Assembly: GCF_022539405.1 (NCBI RefSeq)
Contig: NZ_CP054394.1
Coordinates: forward strand, 2,178,501 to 2,242,500
Source of the DNA: Natranaerofaba carboxydovora
GTDB lineage: Bacteria; Bacillota; Natranaerobiia; Natranaerobiales; Natranaerofabaceae
DNA length: 64,000 nt
Direction: 5' to 3'
Below, piece after piece: positions 17,160 to 25,367 of this stretch. Numbering within the stretch: position 1 is the stretch's first letter; each line of letters opens with the position of its first letter. The notes beneath the pieces are model-generated. The model was not told the origin of the DNA. It was given only the letters and a program-made list of their open reading frames with translations, and did not search any database. Both the position numbers and the translations under genes were made by a program.

Positions 17160-17449
17160 ATTAAATCCCTCGCTAAAACTATCAAGTTATAATAATAAAA
17201 TAAGCCAGCACCTGCCCGCTGGAGGCGTGTCGCAAGAATTTGCTACAAATCTCGCAAATTAAAAGCTTTGTATATGTTTTATATTATTAGTTCTCCTACC
17301 AAAGAAAAATATCCTTCCAAAATCATTCTATAGAATCGAACTTTAGCTAGTTGAACCTTTTTCTCATATTTAATAATCTAGAAAAATAAATTAAACTAAA
17401 GAGTGATTCTGGTGCAAAAAGTCCGCATGAAAACCAGGGAGGTTGTATT
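17160..17449. other. Divergent intergenic region between dnaE and ytrH
   Basis: 290 bp upstream of both genes. It holds the dnaE ribosome site (GAGGG), an imperfect hairpin near 17231-17256 (GCAAGAATTTG against CAAATCTCGC), and a solitary repeat end at 17405-17423. No open frame or known riboswitch is recognised. Promoters must lie here but no convincing box pair was found. Confidence 0.4.
17405..17423. repeat. Solitary end of the palindromic element
   Basis: GATTCTGGTGCAAAAAGTC occurs exactly, without any arm or partner, 27 bp before the ytrH start. The following sequence supplies the ytrH ribosome site GGGAGG. Confidence 0.8.
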
Positions 17450-17782
17450 ATGCCTAATACATTTTTAAGCACTTTATTTTTAAATTTTTTTATTGCCTTT
17501 GGAGTTGTTTTAGGCGGTTCCATATTTGGTGGGATAGGCTCAGTATTTGGTGGAATTGCTCCCATGCGTACTATGATAGATACAGCAGAAAATTTAAAAC
17601 TCTGGGGAATGTTTGCAGCATTAGGTGGAACATTTACTGCTATGAAAGAGCTTGAACTTGGTTTTATTGAGGGTCAATTAAATTCGGTAGTTAAACAATT
17701 TATTTTTATATTAAGTTCTTTTATGGGAGCACATTTAGGTGTTGTAACTATAAATTGGCTCTCAGGAGGTAGCGGTACGTGA
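17450..17782 (+). CDS. ytrH: Sporulation membrane protein YtrH
   Basis: 110 residues from ATG behind GGGAGG. The YtrH pattern is complete: Gly-rich hydrophobic FGVVLGGSIFGGIGSVFGGIAP, a central helix and a third helix FILSSFMGAHLGVVTINWLSGG. In Bacillus subtilis YtrH is needed for efficient sporulation and lies with ytrI next to dnaE, as here. It localises to the membrane. The stop codon overlaps the ytrI start by four bases. Confidence 0.9.
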   Translation: MPNTFLSTLFLNFFIAFGVVLGGSIFGGIGSVFGGIAPMRTMIDTAENLKLWGMFAALGGTFTAMKELELGFIEGQLNSVVKQFIFILSSFMGAHLGVVTINWLSGGSGT

Positions 17783-18255
17783 ACAAAAAAAATATCAGCT
17801 TACTCCTAATTGGAATTTTGATAGGATCATCTATTACAACCATTTATCTTGGCCATGAATTAGATAATTTATATATTGAGGTACAAACTTTAGAACATGA
17901 CTTGCAAAAAGCAGAAGAAAGGGCCAAACAGTTAGAAGAAGATATCCAAAAAAAAGAAGAACAGCAGGGTGCTCCCGCAGTTCAACTAGTTAAAGACGTT
18001 GATATAATTATTGATTATCAAGATGATGAGTTCACAAGTTTATATATTCAAGAATACTGCGAAGAAATAACAAAAAAGCTCCTTGGTCAAGAGGTGCAAA
18101 GTCTTGAACCAGAGCTTATTTTTCAAATTTTGGATCAGCGTATTGTAAAATTAGAAGAAAAAGAATACAGACTTTATGTTAAAAGCCTAATCATAGCAGA
18201 AAAAACATCATTTCATATTGAGCCAGTACTTTTAGAAGAAGATGACGAAGACTAA
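17779..18255 (+). CDS. ytrI: Sporulation membrane protein YtrI
   Basis: 158 residues starting at GTG inside the ytrH stop (GTGA overlap), which implies translational coupling. One N-terminal membrane segment (about 5-25) is followed by a coiled coil (about 30-62, many Glu, Gln and Lys) and a small acidic C-terminal domain. The assignment rests on the size, layout and position directly after ytrH; the sequence is only weakly conserved in this family. It probably acts with YtrH during spore formation. Confidence 0.75.
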   Translation: MNKKNISLLLIGILIGSSITTIYLGHELDNLYIEVQTLEHDLQKAEERAKQLEEDIQKKEEQQGAPAVQLVKDVDIIIDYQDDEFTSLYIQEYCEEITKKLLGQEVQSLEPELIFQILDQRIVKLEEKEYRLYVKSLIIAEKTSFHIEPVLLEEDDED

Positions 18256-18269
18256 AATTTATTTTAATT

Positions 18270-19577
18270 CTATTTGCTGCTTTTTAATATTTTAGCTGCA
18301 AATAAAGCACTTGCTACGTAATAATCATTATGGACTATCTCTACACCAACTTTACCAGCGTTTCTTGTTTTCTCAATAATCCTTGCCCTTACTTCAATTT
18401 CTTCATTTAGCTGAACAGGCTGCAGATAATAAAGGGTAAAGTTCTCTGGGACAACCTCGTAATCATTGTCATTGCGAAGGGCTGCATGAGCAGCAGCAAG
18501 AATTATAGTGTTAAAAACACCACTGTTTAAACCTCCCATTTGATCTAACATTACAGAAGTCACTTCACCTTTAAATGTTATACCATCTTTATGTTTTTCA
18601 TAGGTAAAGTTATCAAGCACTATATCCCAGTAGCTTGATTGTACTTTCGTCCCTTTGGGGCCAAATTGCAAAGCTTTCATAACATCGGTACGGGTAATAA
18701 CTCCTACCAAATCACCTTCATCAACTACAGGTACAAGTTCTACTCCTTCCCATACCATCAAATGAGCTATAGAAGCTACAAGGGTCCTAGGAGAGGTAGT
18801 CAAAGGATTCTTCGTCATGATTTTGTCTACTTTAGATTCCATATTTCTTTTGTTAGTTATATCAACAGAAGTTATAACCCCTCTTACCTTCATATCATCA
18901 TCAACTACAGGAAACCTTGTATAATTGGTATCCTCAAACATTTGCTTCCAATCCTCTATACTATCTTTTACATTTAGGTAATAGGGGGTTTTGTTCATTA
19001 CATCCTGAACAAGCAAAATATCTTTTCTAACGTCATGATCATACAAAGTACGATTTATCAAAGTGGCTGTAGTATAGGTGTCATATGGGCTTTTAATAAG
19101 AGGAAGCTCAAGTTCGTCTGCCAATTTTTTATTTTCTTCATTGGTATCAAATCCTCCTGATATAAGTACAGCAGCCCCTTTTTCAAGTGCTAGCTTGTGA
19201 GCATTGTATCTATTACCAACAATCAATAAACTTCCTTCAGAGATATACTCTGCCATCTCTTCAAGTTCCATAGCTCCAATCAAAAACCTTTTTAGAGTCT
19301 TGTGAAGTCCTTCTTTCCCACCCAAAACAGTACCATCCACTGCACTAGCTAGTTCCGCAAAAGTAACTTTTTGCTCATATGTTCTTTTAGGACTTTCTAT
19401 CCTAATTGTCCCAATTCTAGGCACAGTACTTACAAATCCCTTGGCTTCCGCATCCTTGATAGCTCTATATGCAGTTCCATCACTAACATTCAAGTTTTTA
19501 GAAATACTTCTAACAGATATTTGACTTCCTACCGGAAGTCTCTCAATATAGCTTAATATTTTTTGATGCTTGTTCAT
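18270..19577 (-). CDS. ytoI: YtoI-like regulator: HTH, DRTGG, two CBS and hotdog domains
   Basis: 435 residues. The N-terminus is a winged HTH (HQKILSYIERLPVGSQISVRSISKNLNVSDGTAYRAIKDAE). A DRTGG-like segment (about 70-190) follows, then two CBS motifs (VQDVMNKTPYYLNVKDS and VDKIMTKNPLTTSPRT) and a thioesterase-like hotdog domain (about 320-430). This is the B. subtilis YtoI order. The CBS pair probably senses an adenine nucleotide or related ligand; neither DNA target nor thioesterase activity is known. Conserved neighbourhood with ytrHI and dnaE supports the name. Confidence 0.85.
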   Translation of the reverse strand: MNKHQKILSYIERLPVGSQISVRSISKNLNVSDGTAYRAIKDAEAKGFVSTVPRIGTIRIESPKRTYEQKVTFAELASAVDGTVLGGKEGLHKTLKRFLIGAMELEEMAEYISEGSLLIVGNRYNAHKLALEKGAAVLISGGFDTNEENKKLADELELPLIKSPYDTYTTATLINRTLYDHDVRKDILLVQDVMNKTPYYLNVKDSIEDWKQMFEDTNYTRFPVVDDDMKVRGVITSVDITNKRNMESKVDKIMTKNPLTTSPRTLVASIAHLMVWEGVELVPVVDEGDLVGVITRTDVMKALQFGPKGTKVQSSYWDIVLDNFTYEKHKDGITFKGEVTSVMLDQMGGLNSGVFNTIILAAAHAALRNDNDYEVVPENFTLYYLQPVQLNEEIEVRARIIEKTRNAGKVGVEIVHNDYYVASALFAAKILKSSK

Positions 19578-19610
19578 AAAATTGCCTCCTAAATTGTTTT
19601 CAAATTAACC

Positions 19611-19880
19611 TTAGCTCCTTTTGTATTCCCGACTTTTGCTTGTTTCTATTTTAATTTCCTCCTCTTGCTCATCCTCAACACCAAGCTTTTCTTTTTGATA
19701 AAAAGCAACCCTCAAATGAGAAGCTAAAACTACTATAGCAAACAATAGCCAAACAAGGGTAAAAAGTGAATCAACCCCCGCCAGCCCTATATCAGGCAAT
19801 CGGGGTAAAAATACAGCTATAGCAAAAGCCAATATAATACTTACAATATAAGAAATCTTCTTTTCAGAAAATCTCAGCAT
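19611..19880 (-). CDS. Small two-helix membrane protein, YtpI-like position
   Basis: 89 residues from ATG at 19880, selected because GGAGGAAGG lies just upstream. Two hydrophobic segments (about 9-25 and 33-55) are followed by a charged cytoplasmic tail. In Bacillus the small membrane protein YtpI is encoded next to ytoI, and this gene has that position and size, but sequence similarity alone would not justify the name. It is followed by ytoI after 33 bp. Confidence 0.55.
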   Translation of the reverse strand: MLRFSEKKISYIVSIILAFAIAVFLPRLPDIGLAGVDSLFTLVWLLFAIVVLASHLRVAFYQKEKLGVEDEQEEEIKIETSKSREYKRS

Positions 19881-19991
19881 AAGTCCTTCCTCCATAATTA
19901 ATATACTTATATTACTTTTCATATCTCTTTGTTTTATATTATACTTTTTATTACATTATGATTCTTGTTGAAATATATTATGGAGAAATAA

Positions 19992-21101
19992 TTATTTTTT
20001 AGCCAAAAATCCTGACAACTTCTTAATAAATCCTTTCAGGCCCTGATTGTCTGGATTCTCTCTTCCCAATATTTCATTACTTATCATTTCTATTTCTTGT
20101 GCAGTTTTTGATCTTGGCCATTCTATCATTATGGGTTTTTGCTTTTTAATAGATTGAGAAAAGGTGGTATTATCCATTACATGACCTAAATACTTTACTG
20201 ATGCACCAAGGAATTGCTTAGAGGCCATTACAATTTTTTCTCCCACATAATCGCCTTCTCTTTTGTCATCCACTTTGTTAACAATTAATCTAATAGGAAG
20301 CTCTGGACTCTCTCGCATTATAATCTTTATCATGGCATAAGCATCAGTTATTGCGTGTGGTTCAGGTGTGGTAACAAGCAACACCTCATCAGAAGCTAGT
20401 AAAAAATTAATTACATTCTTATTAACACCAGCACCTGTATCGAGAAGAATTACGTCAGCATAGTCATCTAATTTGTTAAAAGCTTGTAACAGTTTACTAA
20501 ACTGAGAATCTCTAAGGTTTGCAATCTCTTGCCAACCAGATCCTCCTGGTATAATCAAAATACCTTCCGGCCCTTCCAAAACTATATCAAAAATGTCTTT
20601 GTATCCCATTATTAAATGAGTCAAGTTATATTTTGGACTTAAATTCAACAATACATCTACATTAGCCATCCCTAAATCTGCATCAACCACGCAAGCTCTT
20701 TGCCCAAGTCTTGCCATGCTAATAGCTATATTTATAGACAAACTGCTTTTTCCTACTCCACCCTTACCACTTGTCACTGCAATCACTCTAGCGCTTTTAT
20801 TATCAGTCATATTATCCCTCTGCCCCCTGAAAATTGATCCGGGTCTAGCTATTTCAAGGTTTTTGTCATTTCCTAATTTTCTCGAAAGAACCTCTGAATC
20901 AAATGAAAACGAACTATTGCTTACTTTTAGTTTGGTACCTACAGCCAGGGGAATAAGTTTTCCCTTGTCAAATGGCACAGAGATTACGATATGGTTATTA
21001 TTGATTTCTATTACTTCACTGATATATTTGCCGCTATAAACATTAGTCGCAGGCTCTAAATAAATCTTGTCTCCGGGGTTAATTGAAATATTATTATCCA
21101 A
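19992..21101 (-). CDS. YcgR-type PilZN domain fused to a MinD/FlhG-like ATPase
   Basis: 369 residues from TTG at 21101, with AGGAGG 7 nt upstream. Residues 1-95 resemble the YcgR N-terminal (PilZN) domain: INPGDKIYLEP, EVIEINNNHIVISVPFDKGKLIPLAVGTKLKV, SFDSEVLSRK. The c-di-GMP-binding PilZ barrel that normally follows is absent; instead a P-loop ATPase begins near 103 with VTSGKGGVGKSS (deviant Walker A, Lys 113 and Lys 118), VVDADLGMANVDVLL and VILLDTGAGV. FlhG-type ATPases set flagellar number or position. No flagellar genes are in the window, so its target is open. Confidence 0.8.
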   Translation of the reverse strand: MDNNISINPGDKIYLEPATNVYSGKYISEVIEINNNHIVISVPFDKGKLIPLAVGTKLKVSNSSFSFDSEVLSRKLGNDKNLEIARPGSIFRGQRDNMTDNKSARVIAVTSGKGGVGKSSLSINIAISMARLGQRACVVDADLGMANVDVLLNLSPKYNLTHLIMGYKDIFDIVLEGPEGILIIPGGSGWQEIANLRDSQFSKLLQAFNKLDDYADVILLDTGAGVNKNVINFLLASDEVLLVTTPEPHAITDAYAMIKIIMRESPELPIRLIVNKVDDKREGDYVGEKIVMASKQFLGASVKYLGHVMDNTTFSQSIKKQKPIMIEWPRSKTAQEIEMISNEILGRENPDNQGLKGFIKKLSGFLAKK

Positions 21102-21189
21102 AAATAAACCTCCTATGCCATATATAAGCACAACATACTATGCCTTAATACCATATTTTCTATGGGAATGAAAATTTTCCTTCTTTTAT

Positions 21190-21218
21190 TTGACAAGATT
21201 CATCAAGGAAAAAATTAT
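21190..21218 (+). promoter_or_regulatory. Possible promoter of the SPOCS-like gene
   Basis: TTGACA at 21190-21195 is followed after 17 bp by AATTAT. The -35 box is perfect, the -10 box poor. Confidence 0.35.
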
Positions 21219-21275
21219 CATACTCTAATACGAGGCATTTTTACAAGTTCTACAAAAAAATAAGGAGGGGAAAAA

Positions 21276-21758
21276 TTGAAAATTAATATTAGCAACAATT
21301 GTAAACTCAAATCTTCGGTTAAAAATGACAAACACAAAGGTAAGTTAGAAGAAATAGAATTAGTTAGGCCCTGGGCTGAAATTATCAAAATGGAAGGAAT
21401 TCAAGCAGGCAATAATTTAAACGCCAGGGCAACAATTAAAAACATTGCTTTTCAAACAATTTCTCCAGTTAAAATCAATATTACTGGAAATATAGACGTA
21501 ACAACAGAAAAATATAACCAAAAAAACTCTACCAAACCCATCAAGCTAAAATGGGATAAAACTTTAAGAACAATACCTGAACAGCATAAAAGCATCTCAC
21601 TAAATACCCTGTTAAAAATTCCAGAAAACAAACCTAAAATAAAACAGCTAAAAACGATAAAGCCTGAACTAAAATATATAAGCGCAAAAACTCTACCTAA
21701 TAGAATTGCTATAAAGGGAGAAGTGATATTTAAGATTTGGTACTACCACAAAGATTAG
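21276..21758 (+). CDS. Basic protein with a SPOCS-like (DUF3794) C-terminal segment
   Basis: 160 residues from TTG behind AAGGAGGGG. It is Lys-rich, unlike most neighbours. The last part, KYISAKTLPNRIAIKGEVIFKIWYY, has the strand pattern of SPOCS repeats found in spore-coat and LysM proteins of clostridia. The central part (RPWAEIIKMEGIQAGNNLNARATIKNIAF) gives no clear family. A spore-related role is a weak inference from this similarity. Its stop codon overlaps the stop codon of the convergent fur-family gene. Confidence 0.5.
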   Translation: MKINISNNCKLKSSVKNDKHKGKLEEIELVRPWAEIIKMEGIQAGNNLNARATIKNIAFQTISPVKINITGNIDVTTEKYNQKNSTKPIKLKWDKTLRTIPEQHKSISLNTLLKIPENKPKIKQLKTIKPELKYISAKTLPNRIAIKGEVIFKIWYYHKD

Positions 21759-22138
21759 CTGCATTTTTCGCAGAACCCATAAAACTCTAGTCTGTGATTA
21801 ACAACTTTAATATTATTTTTTTCTTGGGCCCTTTCATTCAAATTGTCTTCTACTGGCAAGTCTAAATCAATCACTTCATCACAGCTATTACAAACAAAGT
21901 GATAGTGGTTTTCAGGGTTACCATCAAATCTACTATAAGTGCTACCATAATCTAACTCCATTATTTCTCCCATTTCCTTTAATACTTTTAGATTTCTGTA
22001 AACAGTACCAAGACTTATATTTGGCAGTTTTTGCCTAACTTGGTCATATATCCAGTCCGCAGTAGGATGACATTTAGTATTTTTTAAAACTTCCAGTATC
22101 ACTTTCCTTTGTTTAGTCATTCTTTTCTTTTCAGCCAT
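21755..22138 (-). CDS. Fur/PerR family metalloregulator
   Basis: 127 residues from ATG at 22138 behind AAAGGAG. The winged helix (TKQRKVILEVLKNTKCHPTADWIYDQV, then ISLGTVYRNLKVLKEMGEI) is typical. The structural zinc site has CNSC and CEKC, and regulatory ligands include HYHFVC and VNHRLEFYG. The protein stops right after the second Cys pair. PerR is the closest type by length and by the Asp/His layout, but Fur or Zur cannot be excluded. A palindrome lies in its upstream region. Confidence 0.85.
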   Translation of the reverse strand: MAEKKRMTKQRKVILEVLKNTKCHPTADWIYDQVRQKLPNISLGTVYRNLKVLKEMGEIMELDYGSTYSRFDGNPENHYHFVCNSCDEVIDLDLPVEDNLNERAQEKNNIKVVNHRLEFYGFCEKCS

Positions 22139-22161
22139 ATTCAAAAACTCCTTTGCCTTTA

Positions 22162-22180
22162 ATTAGTAATTAATACTATT
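22162..22180. promoter_or_regulatory. Palindrome upstream of the fur-family gene
   Basis: ATTAGTA-ATTAA-TACTATT is an inverted repeat with one mismatch, 24 bp before the start. Fur-family proteins bind AT-rich 7-1-7 palindromes and often control their own gene; this is a candidate operator. Confidence 0.35.
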
Positions 22181-22196
22181 CCGCCTTCAGTATATA

Positions 22197-22937
22197 CTAT
22201 AACATAACGTACTCTTTGTCAAAAAAATTAAACAATTCTTTTAGTGAACCCTGCTTGTCCGGTAAAAGCTTGTATTTTGTACCACTATTTGTATTACTAT
22301 CATGCCCTTCAAGATAATCAGTTACCATAAATACTTTCATCCCTGTTTTTTGGGCAGCTAAATCATATCTATAATCATTGCCGACCATCAAGCAGTTCTC
22401 GGGGGATTCATTTATATACTCACAAATTTCTAAATAATACTCTGGGTTAGGCTTTGCAAAATGCATTATTTCGTATGAAGTTATCAACTCAAATTCTAGA
22501 TCTAATATACCTGCCCATTTCATCCTGGTTTCAATTGCCTTCCTTGGGAATACAGGATTAGTTGCTATTACTACCTTGGTTCCCCAGGAGTTTAATTTAT
22601 TAATTATTTTGCGGGGAAGGTCATTTTTTTCTTTGACCATACTTTCTAACTGATTAAACTCATTTTTATAAAATTCATCAAATAAATCAAATATTCTTCT
22701 TTCCGTAACACTGAGTCCTTTTAAAAATTCTTTCATAAAAACTTCCTGGTTAGTTCTAAGAGGATTATTTTCTTCAATCATTTTATTTGTACTCATTAAA
22801 AATCTATCCATAAATTCATTGCTGTCCATAATTGTTTTTGCTTTATTGGTTATAAGTTGGATATATTTTTCAATAAAATTTTCAGTATCTATAGGCAGCA
22901 AAGTACCATCCAAGTCAAACATAACAGCATTATACAT
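22197..22937 (-). CDS. HAD superfamily hydrolase
   Basis: 246 residues from ATG at 22937, with GGGGGC upstream. Motif I is VMFDLDGTLL with Asp nucleophile and acid, motif II KVVIATNP, motif III Lys in HFAKPNPEYY, motif IV MVGNDYRYDLAAQKTG. The cap is a helical C1 type (about 20-110). HAD proteins of this shape are small-molecule phosphatases; the substrate is not evident. The gene stands between the Fur-family gene and the OsmC gene's terminator. Confidence 0.82.
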   Translation of the reverse strand: MYNAVMFDLDGTLLPIDTENFIEKYIQLITNKAKTIMDSNEFMDRFLMSTNKMIEENNPLRTNQEVFMKEFLKGLSVTERRIFDLFDEFYKNEFNQLESMVKEKNDLPRKIINKLNSWGTKVVIATNPVFPRKAIETRMKWAGILDLEFELITSYEIMHFAKPNPEYYLEICEYINESPENCLMVGNDYRYDLAAQKTGMKVFMVTDYLEGHDSNTNSGTKYKLLPDKQGSLKELFNFFDKEYVML

Positions 22938-23004
22938 ATTAGTATTCTGCCCCCTTAAATACATTCTCAATTGTACATTTTATATTATAATACAAATTTA
23001 ATAA

Positions 23005-23035
23005 AGGGCCCCGGTAAAAAACATACCGAAGCCCT
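23005..23035 (-). terminator. Terminator after the OsmC-family gene
   Basis: AGGGC and CCGGTA on one arm pair with TACCG and AGCCCT on the other; on the minus strand a short T-rich stretch follows. Confidence 0.6.
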
Positions 23036-23072
23036 AAATATACAACCTTTATAGTACTACTTTTATACTAAA

Positions 23073-23549
23073 TCATCTATTCATTTTTTCCCAGTAAACT
23101 TTAACTTCAATACCAGCATCTTTTAGCAAATTAAGCCCCGGACAACGTTTTTCAACTTCACCCTGCAGCTCTTCTAGCCTGCTTTTTGATTCCATTGTGT
23201 CTAAGTAAATATACTCTTCTACCTTTTGAAAATGCTGGTTTACCCCATCTACTCCCATAGCACCTCTTTCGTCAATCACACCCTGTGACTCAATTTCGAT
23301 GGAATCAACCTGAAAATTTAATTCCTCTGCAATCGTAGATATCATAACTGTACTGCAGCCACACAAAGAACCTATTACATACTCCATCGGATTTGGCGCT
23401 GTATCATCCCCTCCCATTTCTTTTGGTTCATCCATACAAAAGGGAGAAAAATCCCTAACATATATGGAGCTTTTAGATCCTCCCTGCCATTTTGACGTAG
23501 CTTTTATTGGTTCTAATTTGGGCTCTTTCAAAGGTTCTTTCTGCTTCAC
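23073..23549 (-). CDS. OsmC/Ohr family protein
   Basis: 158 residues from GTG behind AAAGGAGG. The OsmC core is visible: APNPMEYVIGSLCGCSTVMISTIAEE with the first reactive Cys, and EKRCPGLNLLKDAGIEVKV with the CPxxNLL-type second Cys. These proteins reduce organic or lipid hydroperoxides through a Cys pair, although the YhfA-like branch to which this may belong is less well defined. Extra residues at the N-terminus precede a SIYVRDFSPFCMDEP segment. Probably oxidative stress defence. Confidence 0.82.
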   Translation of the reverse strand: MKQKEPLKEPKLEPIKATSKWQGGSKSSIYVRDFSPFCMDEPKEMGGDDTAPNPMEYVIGSLCGCSTVMISTIAEELNFQVDSIEIESQGVIDERGAMGVDGVNQHFQKVEEYIYLDTMESKSRLEELQGEVEKRCPGLNLLKDAGIEVKVYWEKMNR

Positions 23550-23620
23550 CTGGTGTCCTCCTTTATTTTCAACACTTTATTTTGCAATAGTTTTCCGCTA
23601 TAATTCAATAATATTCTTCT

Positions 23621-24106
23621 TCAAATTAATCCTTCGAAATTATTTTGTCTTAAAGCTTCATAAGTAACCACTGATACAGCAGTACTCAAGTTAAGTGATC
23701 TTAACCCTTCTTTCATCGGTATCCTAACCTGTGACTTTTTATATTTTTCCATAATCCAGGAAGGCAGTCCAGCAGTTTCTTTCCCAAATATCAGTACATG
23801 TGAATTTTTATAGTTTAACTCAGCGTAATTTTTTTCCCCTTTTGTAGTAATTAAAAAAAAAGGATATCCTTTTAGCTCCCTTTCTACCGAAGTAAAATCT
23901 TTATGTAATCTATAACTTAATTGATCCCAATAATCAAGTCCAGCTCTTTTTAGATGCTTTTCATCTACAGAAAAGCCAAGAGGTTCAACAAGGTGTAGTG
24001 TACTTCCTGTCACAGCACATGTTCTAGCAATATTCCCTGTATTTTGAGGGATCTCTGGTTCTACAAGCACTACATGCTGATCTATTGAATTTTTTTCTGT
24101 CAACAT
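23621..24106 (-). CDS. trmL: tRNA (cytidine/uridine-34 2'-O) methyltransferase TrmL
   Basis: 161 residues, starting at ATG 24106, 10 bp after the queG stop. The SPOUT knot is clear: LVEPEIPQNTGNIARTCAVTGSTLHLVEPLGF, FGKETAGLPSWI, and RIPMKEGLRSLNLSTAVSVVTYEAL. TrmL methylates the 2'-OH of the wobble nucleotide of tRNA-Leu. It is encoded directly behind queG, another enzyme acting on position 34. Confidence 0.92.
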   Translation of the reverse strand: MLTEKNSIDQHVVLVEPEIPQNTGNIARTCAVTGSTLHLVEPLGFSVDEKHLKRAGLDYWDQLSYRLHKDFTSVERELKGYPFFLITTKGEKNYAELNYKNSHVLIFGKETAGLPSWIMEKYKKSQVRIPMKEGLRSLNLSTAVSVVTYEALRQNNFEGLI

Positions 24107-24116
24107 CCTATCACCT

Positions 24117-25319
24117 TCATCCAAATATTTTTTCTATTAGTTTTTGATATTCATCTTCTAGTTCTTCTGACCATATATCTTTTCTCTTTCCTCTAAAGTC
24201 TTTCAATATGTTTTCTACTATTACCTTTTGTTTATTAGTTAGATTATCATATATCATACCAATAGACCATAAGGAGTGACAAGTTACAATTTCACCCTTT
24301 TCTTTTATACTTTTTAATAGAAGATCTAACCCCCGTGGATCCTTCAAATTGCCAGCAGCTATGGCTGCATTCCTTTGAATTACAGCTTTCCCCCGCCACG
24401 AAATTGCTGTATTACCATAATACATTTTGAATTTTTTATTTGATAATCCAAGCAAAAAATCAAGCCTCGGAAAAATGTCATCTTTTGTTAGATCTTTTGG
24501 CAATAATTCATCTATATCCTTATCAGTATTTCTATCTACACATTTATCTTCATGTGAATAGTTAACAGGACAAACCTCAACACATCTATCACATCCATAT
24601 ATGTTATCAGCCATCATTGGTCTATATTCTTCTTCAATATACCCTTTTTTAACAGTCAAGTAAGAAACACACCGCTCAACCTTTAGCCTGTTACCGTACA
24701 AAAGAGCATTCCCTGGACAGCTTTTAATACATTTTTCACATTCTAGACATCTTTTAGATGCTTTTTCTGCTTCGTTATCAATTAATCCACGTGGTAGTTC
24801 TTTGTCAGTTAAAAGCCCTCCTATAAATATAAAAGATCCACCCTGGTTGGAGATTAAATTATTATTTTTGCCAAAAGTTCCAATCCCCGCTCTAAAAGCA
24901 AGTTCTCTATCCGCAAGAGGGCTTGTATCTACAAAAGCTTGATATTTACAGATCACATTTTCTCTTCGTAGCTGTTCCCCTAGGGCGTTTAATTTGTCTT
25001 TCAAAACGAGGTGATAATCCTTACCCCATGCCGACTTAGAAATTCTTCCCCTCAGATGTTCGTCCACAGGTTTTTTAGTAAGCCCGCCTCTAAAATTATA
25101 CGGGAAAGTAACAACAATAACAGAGTTAGCCCAAAAAGCATACTTTTTTGGGCTAACTCTAACGGTGATATCCCGCGGTACAAACGGTGTGTTTTCACCT
25201 AGTTTTTTTCTTTTAAGGAGACGTTTTGCACTATTAACGGAAAATTTAGCATCTATTATTCCAATATCCAAAAAACCTAAGTCATTAGCTTCGTTTTTTA
25301 TCAAATCTAATAATTCCAT
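24117..25319 (-). CDS. queG: Epoxyqueuosine reductase QueG
   Basis: 400 residues. The N-terminal cobalamin-binding reductase domain includes YQAFVDTSPLADRELAFRAGIGTFGKNNNLI with the proton-donor Asp. Two 4Fe-4S sites follow: CLECEKCIKSCP and CDRCVEVCP. The C-terminal part (about 300-400) has HEAT-like helices (NAAIAAGNLKDPRGLDLLLKSI). The enzyme reduces epoxyqueuosine to queuosine in tRNA position 34. It probably shares a transcript with trmL. Other queuosine genes are not in the window. Confidence 0.93.
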   Translation of the reverse strand: MELLDLIKNEANDLGFLDIGIIDAKFSVNSAKRLLKRKKLGENTPFVPRDITVRVSPKKYAFWANSVIVVTFPYNFRGGLTKKPVDEHLRGRISKSAWGKDYHLVLKDKLNALGEQLRRENVICKYQAFVDTSPLADRELAFRAGIGTFGKNNNLISNQGGSFIFIGGLLTDKELPRGLIDNEAEKASKRCLECEKCIKSCPGNALLYGNRLKVERCVSYLTVKKGYIEEEYRPMMADNIYGCDRCVEVCPVNYSHEDKCVDRNTDKDIDELLPKDLTKDDIFPRLDFLLGLSNKKFKMYYGNTAISWRGKAVIQRNAAIAAGNLKDPRGLDLLLKSIKEKGEIVTCHSLWSIGMIYDNLTNKQKVIVENILKDFRGKRKDIWSEELEDEYQKLIEKIFG

Positions 25320-25367
25320 TTAGAATTCAACTCCCGGTATATCTTTCATCTATTCACATTCACCGGT

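Noticed and set aside
17231-17256. Imperfect hairpin upstream of dnaE as a regulatory RNA
   Set aside because: Stem is short with mismatches, and no known family or T-run is present.
19992-21101. Flagellar gene cluster around the FlhG-like ATPase
   Set aside because: Neighbours are ytoI, a small membrane protein and a SPOCS-like gene; no flagellar gene is present.
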